From contig OX457036.1 of NCBI GenBank assembly GCA_949752735.1, positions 8,806,192 through 8,870,191 on the forward strand: a DNA stretch of 64,000 bases. Direction: 5' to 3'. Position 1 is the stretch's first letter; each line of letters opens with the position of its first letter. A program made the translations under genes and the position numbers. This DNA is from Lumbricus terrestris (lineage: Eukaryota; Annelida; Clitellata; Crassiclitellata; Lumbricidae). Below, in pieces: positions 26,101-33,481 of the stretch. Under the pieces are notes generated by a model. That model had not been told where the DNA came from. It searched no databases and saw only the letters and a program-made list of their open reading frames with translations.

Positions 26101-28363
26101 AAATTTCAGTTTACAAGCAATTTTCTCTTAGATTCAATGAAATGTAAGTCAAACTGTTTTTCTGATATCTCTAATGCCTGATGATTAATCAGTCTAAGAT
26201 TTTCCAGATATGTAGGGAAATGAACCACCAATATTATTCCAACAGTATGGTTTGATAATTGAATTAAATAGGATGCTCAAAATGTCCTCCTCCTGCTGCA
26301 TGGTTGCACGCAAGCCTGCATGGAGTCGATGGCGCCATTGAGCAACAGAATCGTCGATTATCCTCTGGTCCGTGCGATCCCAGACTTCAAACAAGCGTTG
26401 CTTCAGAGCGTTTATATCATGGATTGTTGTCTGGTAGACTCGGTCTTGCTACACGCTCCACAGTTTATAGTCGGCAGGGTTCAAATTTGGGCTGTTCGGA
26501 GCCCATTATGTGGGATAAATGAAGTCTGGCGTCTCTCCTGTCAGCATTTCGATGGCTTCCTTGGCTCTGTGGGCTGGGGCAGTCTGGGGCTGGATTTCTG
26601 ATTACAGGTAGAAGATGTTGTGACAGCAGAACGTCGCGATAATAGGTTCCATTAATTTTTACTCCGGGATCAATGAAGACTAAAATTAATGGGAAGGACC
26701 AAGCGCCGAAACCGCAACGAATAGCCTACCATAACAGACTTGCTGAAAACTGATATTTCGGGAGATGAAGTTGAAATATCCATATCTTTCTATCCGTTCA
26801 AATTTATGAAATGATATTTTGGAATCCTATTCTTGGTTCAATTATCTAAATATTGGGAAAATTTTAATATGATTAATCATCAAACATTAGAGATGCAAGA
26901 AAAACAGTTTGGCTTACATTTCATTGAATCTAACAGAAAATTGCTTGTAAACTGAAATTTCGGCATATGAAGTTAAAAGATTCATATCTTTTTATCCGTT
27001 CAACTTTATCTCTTGAAATTTTGGAATCATATTCTTGGTCCAATTCTCTAAATATTTGTAAAATTTTAGCGTGATATGTCATCAGGTATTAGAGATATAA
27101 GCAAAACAATTTGGCTTACTTTTTTTTGAACCACGGTGTATATGTAATTATGTGAAAGTACAAAAAATTTAAGTAACAGATTATGCAGCTGCTACTTCAA
27201 TGCTCATTTTTTTACATGTCTTTTTCCAATTAAATAAATAATATTAGATTAGTAAATAAAATTATACTAAATAAAAGTTTGATGGCATTGATTTTTTCAC
27301 TAGGAACCGATTGGATGTGTGGACCTGAAGCAGTGCGTTTCGGACAAAATTGACCTCGTGTCACGCAGCTACTGCGCCCGACCCAACACGTTTGAGTTGT
27401 TGATCTTAAAGAAACGAGAAACGGAACGAAATGATGGCAGCAGAAGCATCATACACAAACGCAATGATGACGAAACCGATTCTTTTGTAAAGTTAGTTTT
27501 CGTTCTGTTTTAATGCTTTAATTGACTGCTATTGATGAATTGGGAAAATATTATTGTTATTACTATATTATTGTTATTTTTTTTGTGTCCCGAGGTAAAC
27601 AGGATCCCTCTGGGACTAGAATATTAGATTAGAATATTATAAACTAAATTTTGAGTATTGATGCTGTCATTGCTGTTGTTATTATTACGATTATTGTTCT
27701 GCATTTCTTAAGTACCATCATCTGATGTACTATTCCTTTTCACTCAACTCTAGCTACGATACATGTTTAAATCCCTTAAATAATATGTTTAATATCGAGC
27801 GATATTCACAGAGCTTTTCATATTATGCTTTGAAGAGACATTCTATTAAGACTCATTTGTATCCATGCCTTCTATCTGTTGGAACCAGCCTATACAACAG
27901 GCTCAGTCCTCCCAGGAGGGATCATATCCATGGGTTTATGGTAATGTAAACATTGGTGCAAGGTTGCGTACGCTATCCTCCCAAAGGTCTATTCAACCTT
28001 ACATTCGGCAGATGGCGTTAATAAATTGTGTAGTGTGACGTGATGTGCGCCTTGCATCGCTGCCAGACAGTTTAGTTCGACTCCTGTAATAAATTGTAAT
28101 CGTCTATTCATTCTTTGAATTGTGATTGTGCTGTGTTGTGTTTATTTGAAGAAAATATAAAATGGTAAGAATCAAAATACAGTTGGATTGCATTGTGTTT
28201 GCTGTTCTCATCGTGTAGACTGTGGTTCTCGTCCGACACAAAAGAGGAGAGACTGAATTGGTGTTCACAGCTCAACGAAGCCCTCGTTAACCTTCGCGCT
28301 TGGCACAGTGATGCCGCAAGACCCGACAGAAGCCAGAGACAGGATGACGACCTGCCTGACTGA
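12480..28363 (+). CDS. ANLN: Anillin (actin/septin/RhoA cytokinetic scaffold)
   Basis: Exons: 12480-12576, 13258-13371, 13854-13968, 14720-15043, 15633-15946, 17154-17625, 18316-18529, 19067-19203, 19576-19708, 20538-20676, 21135-21287, 22095-22270, 23107-23316, 24389-24475, 25554-25661, 27304-27486 and 28219-28363 (TGA). Phases agree except between the last two, where a 3n+2 micro-exon is required; 27754-27764 fits. With it the protein is about 1,043 residues (human anillin 1,124). Exons 1-8 encode the basic, proline-rich and acidic N-terminal half, including ARLMEWQRLAEEN, like anillin's myosin/actin region, and an Asp run. Exons 10-14 encode the anillin homology domain (ELSVIHQTSNALAQCC, ILTVSNIRLPLKPEF, VRTSNFINI). 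Exons 15-17 encode the PH domain (MFEDRCGFGTWYRRWCV, SSDTKEERLNWC). Anillin links RhoA, septins and actomyosin at the cleavage furrow. Introns hold SINEs, LINE ends, MITEs and a dead mariner. Confidence 0.93.
13619..13802. mobile_element. hAT-type MITE
   Basis: 184 bp with termini CAGTGGCGG...GCCACTG. The flanks TGTGTTTT/TGTGGTTT match at 7 of 8 bases. The interior has TACTCTTGACCTGCC, shared with the element at 18766. It lies in an anillin intron. Confidence 0.65.
16398..16753. mobile_element. hAT-type MITE with exact TSD
   Basis: 356 bp with ends CAGGGGCGGATCC...GGATACAGG..CCGCCCTTG. The exact 8-bp duplication TAGTGCAT lies at 16390-16397 and 16754-16761. It has G/C homopolymer-rich subterminal sequence. 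It lies in an anillin intron. Confidence 0.85.
18766..18927. mobile_element. hAT-type MITE with exact TSD
   Basis: 162 bp starting CAGTGGCGTCGTAACC, with exact duplication GTCATTTC at 18758-18765 and 18928-18935. It shares the TACTCTTGGCCTGCC interior with the element at 13619. It lies in an anillin intron. Confidence 0.75.
19955..20115 (-). mobile_element. LINE-T 3'-end fragment
   Basis: GAATTTATATAGCACTCCCG, the TTAGAGGCGCTCCC word and a decayed pol end upstream on the minus strand match the other copies. It lies in an anillin intron. Confidence 0.55.
20146..20173. repeat. (TG)n microsatellite
   Basis: About 14 uninterrupted TG units in an anillin intron. Confidence 0.95.
21370..21575 (-). 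mobile_element. tRNA-derived SINE, family A
   Basis: Reverse-complement copy. The tail comes first (GGCACCTCTTCAAGCTCGCTACTCAGAGGCGCTCCC), then the body. It ends with the B-box complement GGATTCGAAC and the head complement ACTACACCACCGTGCCCC. It lies in an anillin intron. Confidence 0.82.
21690..21840 (+). mobile_element. LINE-T 3'-end fragment
   Basis: The plus-strand reading gives RPSIWNDLPS, a decayed spacer and CGTGGCTGGGCTCGGAGCAC, then CTGAGTAG..CTTGAAGGGGCGCTAGA. It lies in an anillin intron next to a SINE A copy in the opposite orientation. Confidence 0.55.
23540..23755 (-). mobile_element. tRNA-derived SINE, family A
   Basis: Reverse-complement copy with the tail words GGCGCCTCTTCAAGC..CTACTCAGAAG, the body CAAGGTCCCTGCATGG and the head complement CACCACCGCGCCCC. 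It lies in an anillin intron. Confidence 0.78.
24755..24900 (-). mobile_element. LINE-T 3'-end fragment
   Basis: AATTTATATAGCGCCCCTTC and CTACTCAGAGTTGCTCCC, then a decayed pol end on the minus strand. It lies in an anillin intron. Confidence 0.55.
24962..25150 (+). mobile_element. Second tRNA-derived SINE family (B)
   Basis: The head GATGGTACGGTGGTTAGCGC gives an A box and GGGGGTTCATATCC a B-box-like word. A body follows with GAGATTTCTGCTCCACC, CTGTTGATGGGAAGACG and GGTGAGGGAGAGGAC. Related but more decayed segments lie at 2397-2570 (same body words) and 2920-3075 (head plus short body). Its 3' region does not resemble family A. Confidence 0.7.
25237..25470 (+). mobile_element. tRNA-derived SINE, family A
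   Basis: Well-preserved copy: head GGGGCACGTGCAGTGTAGTG, B box GGTTCGAATCC, body GTAGGGACCTTGGGCAAG, tail GGAGCGCCTCTGAGTAG..GGGCGCTATAACAA and a trailing ACAAACAAACC run. It lies just upstream of anillin exon 15. Confidence 0.85.
25921..27140 (-). mobile_element. Decayed Tc1/mariner-like element
   Basis: The element starts TACACCGTGGTTC and ends with the reverse complement. The inverted repeats extend about 200 bp, with the outermost TA fitting a TA target duplication. On the minus strand the interior encodes a transposase C-terminus (FEVWDRTDQRIIDDSVAQWR and surrounding PADYKLW-like words) broken by stops. At about 1.2 kb it is short for an autonomous mariner. It lies in the anillin intron before exon 16. 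Confidence 0.75.
27754..27764 (+). other. ANLN: Candidate 11-nt micro-exon of anillin
   Basis: The exon ending at 27486 closes in phase 0 (TTT|gtaaag). The last exon at 28219 reads the PH-domain end only if entered in phase 2. An 11-nt block flanked by CTCTAG and GTTTAA restores the frame and adds Leu-Arg-Tyr-Ile just before LWFSSDTKEE. Without some 3n+2 exon the reading frame would stop 24 codons into the last exon. This exact position is inference. Confidence 0.35.
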
Positions 28364-28661
28364 AGAGAAATGGCAGAACAGAAGCGTAGCTTACCTGATA
28401 CCGCTGAACGATTTCGCCTGTCTGTTTATTCAGATGTGATTAGGAATCTCTTAACTGTTTGATTTAACTGGGAAGTATGTAAGCATCTTTGATTAGATGG
28501 CTTCAATGGGAGCTATATAAATTGTTACAATATGTTATGCATGCGTGTATTTATAAGTAGGTTGCTGATATGGATATTGTTATGCTACATCGATATGTTA
28601 TGCTCGTGGGGATTTCCCAGTAGAATGTGAAGTAAATCCGTTGTTACGTTACATCATTATG
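28364..28661 (+). other. Anillin 3' flank/3' UTR up to the large element
   Basis: No gene is seen. The segment directly follows the anillin stop and ends with ATTATG (28656-28661), the left copy of the target duplication of the 11.2-kb element. I see no AATAAA between the stop and the insertion. AATAAA words do occur beyond the right end (for example near 40655 and 40771), so the element may lie inside the original 3' UTR. That is inference. Confidence 0.4.
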
Positions 28662-29108
28662 AGTAGTTATAATAGGCTTGTGCCACAGCCATTTTTGGGA
28701 GGGTATGGGTACGAATAAATGGGCCAAAGTACAAGGTCAAGGTCAAGGTCACCTTAATTAGGTCATCTTAATTAGATCATCTTAATTAGGTCATCTTAAT
28801 CCTATTATACTAATTAGATTATCTTAATCCTATTAATTATCTTAATCCTATTAATTATCTAACCCTAATTAGTACAACAAAGGGGCTACTAACCCTAAAT
28901 AGCACTACAAAGCTTCTTCAATTCATATAGTTATCTATTATTAATAGTTATATATTATTAGTAATTAGCTATTATTAGTAATTATCTAAACCTAATTAGT
29001 GCAACAAAGGCCCGTGGAGCCCTAAATAGCGACCCGCCCGCCCGCGCGTCTGGGGTGCGTCATGAGCTCTGGGGGCTGTGCCGAAATATTATGCTAACTA
29101 ATATTATT
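28662..29108 (+). repeat. Left terminal inverted repeat of the Polinton-like element
   Basis: Matches the right end from the terminal AGTAGTTATAATAGG through to TATGCTAACTAATAT, with more divergence at the inner edge. It contains three overlapping AGGTCA half-sites (28733-28753), repeated CTTAATTAGGTCAT and CTTAATCCTATTAAT words, two CTAACCCTAA words and a GC-rich CCCGCCCGCC block. Confidence 0.9.
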
Positions 29109-29184
29109 ATTAAATATTATGCCAATTAAATATTATGCTAATTAACTAATATAATAATTATACGGTATTTCGCTATATATCTCT

Positions 29185-29512
29185 CCATGTATCTTCATAT
29201 CTCTCCCAACCTCTCTCTCTTCCTTCCTCTCTCTTCATTCATCACTCTTCCTACCCCTCTACCTATCTCTCTTCCTATCTCTCTCTCTCTCCTCCACCAT
29301 CTCTCTACATTCTTCTATCTTCATATTCCTCTCTCTCTTCCTTCATCACTCTCTATCTCTTCCTCTCTTGCTCCATCTTCATCTCTCTCTACCTTTTCAT
29401 ATATCCACCTCTTCCTCTCTCTCTCTTCCTTCCTCTCCCTCTCCCTCTTCCTCCATCTCGCCCCATCTGCCTTTCTTTCTCTCTTCCAATCTCTCTCTCC
29501 AGCCCTCTTCCG

Positions 29513-29602
<90 letters not shown>

Positions 29603-29740
29603 CTCTCTACCTCCATCTCTCCATCTCACCCTCATTCTCTCTACATTCCTCTCTCTCTTCATCCTCAGCTCACTTCATCTTCCTCTCACTTCATCATCCC
29701 CCGCTCTTCCTCTCTCCCTATGGATACTGGCGCCTTCCTG
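29185..29740. repeat. (CT)n-rich polypyrimidine tract
   Basis: About 550 bp of CT-dominated sequence with an uninterrupted (CT)n core at about 29515-29595. The long Ser/Leu-rich frames through it are repeat artefacts. It lies just inside the left TIR of the Polinton-like element. Confidence 0.9.
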
Positions 29741-30254
29741 CATCTTCCTCTAACAACAAAGCTATTATCTTTCGTGAACGCTATACAGCCGTCTAATCGA
29801 CTTCAAAGACTCGGGCAACCCGCTTTCAATTGTACTCCACTCATGCGAAGAGGATGCTGATGAACCCTGCAGCGTCTGAGGCCACCTGCTCGCTAATCAT
29901 CACGGGCTTTCAACGGTCGTAAAATACATTGGAATATGCGTGTTTCCCCAGCGCGCTGTCATTGCACAATCTTTCTATTATGCTGTTGTAACAGAAGCAT
30001 ACATCTAGACAGGCAAACAGTGATACGCACGCTCCTAACCACACACACACTTTGTTTTGTAGTGACAATTCAGCCCAGCGGCCTATGCATAAAACCAGAG
30101 ATCGTAGGAAATGCCAGAAATTCTCCCTATAAGCTTAAAAACCAGGGATCATGGATTTTACAGCTATTGCACCATACCTTGTAACACGCAGACACTCAGG
30201 TAGACATGCAAGAATATTTACAAGCGTATAGCCAAGCAAACATATTGCAACATC

Positions 30255-30542
30255 ATGATGAAACCTGCCTCCACAAGGCCTATAAAAATCACTCCAACAC
30301 AGCGATTATTCAAATCCGTTTTGAGAAGACCAGCCGAATTCGAGATTCGCCCGTTACAACCGCCAACATCCAGCGTCTTCTACACGAGATTTCGAGAGCA
30401 TCAATCGTTTGCTAACTTCAACCTGGGTGCGCCGGCTTCTACCATCAACATACGAACTTCAGACGACATCGAATACATCACAGGCTTTTACGATCAGCAG
30501 AGGCAGCCCAATTCGAACGTTTACGACAGCCATGGAGTTTAG
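30255..30542 (+). CDS. Small hypothetical protein (95 aa) in the Polinton-like element
   Basis: An ATG-to-TAG frame rich in Arg, Pro and Thr, with no motif I recognise. It lies between the CT tract and the nested 2.5-kb insertion, and its end overlaps the candidate first exon of the polymerase gene. It may be a minor element gene, a decayed remnant or chance. Base composition is less biased than in the surrounding AT-rich DNA. Confidence 0.25.
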   Translation: MMKPASTRPIKITPTQRLFKSVLRRPAEFEIRPLQPPTSSVFYTRFREHQSFANFNLGAPASTINIRTSDDIEYITGFYDQQRQPNSNVYDSHGV

Positions 30543-31563
30543 TGAGTTTACTTATTTTAAAGTAGGGTGAGTGCATACAAACCGAAACACTTTTACTTAT
30601 TTCGATATTTCTCGCCTTTTTCTAGTCAGTGTGGTATAGTTTGTATGCCATTCGATGCGGAATTTTTTCTGTGTATAATACACGTCATTCTAGTAGAAAT
30701 AAATGCATATAGACAGAGAAATCTTTTAAAAACACTTTAAAGCCTAATTTGCATAAATGCAGGTTGAGCGAAACACCAGTGAATATAGACCGAAACACCA
30801 GTGAATATAGACCGAAACGCGTTTCGCTCTCCCTGCACGGCAGAAAGCCCGTTATATTGACCGAAACAGCGTGTGCAGATTGACCGAAACACATCTTATT
30901 AACTTACGTTGACCAGCTAGTAGGCCTAGGCCTACTGTCAACGGTATAAGAAAAGGCAAGAGTTCAACATATAGGCTTAGATAAGATTAAGCTTTTTTAC
31001 TGGTTCAAATGCAAACAACACAAAGAGTGAAGATAAACACACAAATGAATGATAGAATCACATGTGTCACCGATGCTAAAACATTGACAAGTTTTGTTTA
31101 CTTAGGTTATTGATTAGAAAGAACTATTCTATAGGTTTTCAAACATAATTAAAAAGGTCTATGCATTGATAGCTTACATAAATTTATAAACTTGGTTATC
31201 AACCAGGAGAAAAAGAATGTTTGAGGTTAACAATTAGCTTGTTCAGCATAATTATAAGACTATAATTATAGTAACTCCTTTGCATTATACTTATCAATAG
31301 CATTTCAAGAGCCATTTATCTGGAATATTGCAATTTGATTAATTTTAAAGATTTTTCATTCAGATAAACAGCTGATCAGTAGGCTGTGTTGCATAACGAG
31401 AGCCAGTTTTGGCATGGATAGATTTTGTTGGCAACATTATTAGGCTAACCGATGAAGTCTAAGTATGAAATTAAGTAAAGTAACCTAATTGTAGCTTAGC
31501 CTGCTTCACTGAAAGTTCATTATAGACAGTTTTTGTAGTGGAATGTTGTTTCTCCAGTAGACC

Positions 31564-31704
31564 CAGTGTAAGAATTGTGGAAAAATAGCTGGGGGTTCGA
31601 CCATTATACACTTGAAATTAGGGTGTGAAAAACAGATTTTACTATGGGGCTCTAAGAAAGACTGGGGGGTTGAAACCCCCAACCCCCTGGCAATTCTCAC
31701 CCTG
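31564..31704. mobile_element. hAT-type MITE, ~140-bp family, exact TSD
   Basis: 141 bp, CAGTGTAAGAATTG...CAATTCTCACCCTG, with exact duplication AGTAGACC (31556-31563 and 31705-31712). Relatives lie at 49004-49149 and 62190-62328. Confidence 0.85.
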
Positions 31705-31782
31705 AGTAGACCTACTATACAACCCAATTAACTTCTGCACATGACTCGTAATATCGTTTATGGCAACTATAGCACCTGAAAC

Positions 31783-32130
31783 CAGTGGCGGTTCCAGGAT
31801 TTCAGTTGGGGGGGGCTGAACATGGGCGCAGTTTATCAGGGGCTAGGGGAGCTAAGCCCCCCCAAAAAGACCCAGATTCATTTTTTTCACCATGTAAATA
31901 GTATCTTTTCCTGGGCTTAGCCCTCCAAGAAGGTTTTAGCCCCTCCAAGAACGGAAACCAAACTCCGCCCATGGGGCTGAAGCCTTGGAGGGAATTTTAC
32001 ATTTACATCCGCCAAAATTTCTGACGACCTTTTTTAGTCATCAGGTCGAAAATCGTGGAAAATATTGTCTTTTTAGGAGGCTTAGCCTTTGATAAGGGGG
32101 CTTAGCCCCCCCACCTTAGCGCCGCCACTG
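31783..32130. mobile_element. hAT-type MITE with exact TSD, hosting another MITE
   Basis: 348 bp, CAGTGGCGGTTCCAGG...GCGCCGCCACTG, with exact duplication CCTGAAAC (31775-31782 and 32131-32138). It contains the 153-bp element 31821-31973. Related to 41165-41447 and 42248-42584. Confidence 0.88.
31821..31973. mobile_element. hAT-type MITE, ~155-bp family, exact TSD (innermost nest level)
   Basis: 153 bp, CATGGGCGCAG...CTCCGCCCATG, with exact duplication GGGCTGAA (31813-31820 and 31974-31981). Same family as 49991-50149 and 61714-61864. Confidence 0.88.
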
Positions 32131-32417
32131 CCTGAAACGCAACATTAGCCAATTTTTATACTTTCTGTTTGCCCATATTGAAAGTTGCCATAATCATACT
32201 TCCAAACAAGTGGCGTAGCCAGGAATTTATGATGGGTGGGTTTGGGGTTTATGGTCTGGCCGGATGCCCTGCCTGACACCAACCCAATAGTTTTGCAGCA
32301 AATAAAAAGGGAATAAAGTAAAAAAGGGAATAAAGTAAGAAAAACAATTGTTACTACAAGCATTTGTTTTGTTTTTCTTATTTAAGTGGGATCAATTAAG
32401 GCGATTTTAAAAAACTT

Positions 32418-32490
32418 TTTCTATAGCCGTGGCTGGGCTAGGATTGCTCCCGAGTAGATTTCCGGAACGGGTGCTATATAAGTCCCCAAA
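32418..32490 (+). mobile_element. LINE-T tail fragment inside the nested 2.5-kb element
   Basis: CGTGGCTGGGCTAGGATTGC, then CCGAGTAG and GGGTGCTATATAAGT, matching the 3' tail of the LINE-T copies. Confidence 0.5.
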
Positions 32491-33481
32491 TGAATGAACG
32501 AATGATCAATGCAGACTATTGTAAAAGCATTTCACATTGAAGCACTGGCCAGTTTAAGCAGCAATGCATATACAGCGAAACGCGTTTCGCTCTCCATGCA
32601 CGTGTTTCGCTCAACCTGCAACACCCGTTTCGCTTTACCAGCATAGTGCATAGAGAGCGAAACACACGGCTCTTTAATTTATTTTAAATTCTCTGTAATT
32701 GCTCATACCAAACTATTTTTAATAATGAATAGCCAATTGATATGCATTATTTACTAGCAGCGAAAATATGTGCAAAGTCAATCGTATCATGGGTTTTTAT
32801 AGAAAAGTTGGGCGTGCTGTACCGTCCGATTTTTCATCAGTACCAAGGCATTTTTCAAGTAAACACGCGACCAACGTTCAAAAACAGCTGCTCTACAGCG
32901 TAGACTGGTTCCCTGCGTTACAAATGAATATGTATGAGATAGTCTGTTTCCCTAGCTTTTAGAGCAACTTGACGTGATCGTTCTTGGACAACTAGAACTT
33001 GAACACCCCTCACTTAAAGGTGGACTGTTTCGGTCTGCCTGCTGTTTCGGTTTATATGCACTCACCCTATTTTCTAAGACTATATAGGCTTATTTCTAGC
33101 AGCAGACACAAACTTTTACAGGATTGGAGCTAGAATCTGCACACTACAACAAGCCTTTTCTAATTATTGTACTTTTATAGTGGCCTTTCTTATTATATTT
33201 GTTGATAGAAAATATTAATAGATATTTTTTCTTTACTAAAGGTCGCATCATAGAAAATATTTATAGGGTATAAACGCACAAGACACCGAACTTTCTATCC
33301 ATGTGGATTCAGGCTAGTGTAGTTGCAATAACATAATGGCCACCAGTGCTTAAAGCGTGAAAAAATAAATGCATGGACGCCGTCCATGACCGTCCAGCCA
33401 CACGTTAAGTCATAATGGACACGGAATTTAGATTTCTACACATCATTTATTTTATACCTTGAGCATTTTCATTTCTTACAG

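Larger units (their letters stand above)
30563..33069. mobile_element. hAT-like 2.5-kb non-autonomous element nested in the Polinton-like element
   Basis: The ends are inverted: TAGGGTGAGTGCATACAAAC on the left and its near-complement on the right. CGAAAC words (as GACCGAAAC or GAGCGAAAC, in both orientations) occur about 13 times, nearly all within ~330 bp of the left end and ~500 bp of the right end. Subterminal repeats like this are typical transposase-binding arrays of hAT elements. The flanks TTTTAAAG and TTTTCTAAG are only a degenerate duplication. No transposase is seen. It holds two further MITEs. Confidence 0.7.

Noticed and set aside
26194..26601. Host gene in the anillin intron
   Set aside because: The minus-strand frame is a mariner-type transposase C-terminus with stops, bounded by inverted repeats and TA.
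29187..29796. Long Ser/Leu-rich proteins (142 and 188 codons)
   Set aside because: Overlapping frames through a CT-dinucleotide tract; no non-repeat coding signal.
30255..30542. First coding exon of the polymerase gene
   Set aside because: Its frame reaches TAG at the donor, and splicing into 33482 in that frame gives an immediate stop; only the ATG at 30532 fits the phase.
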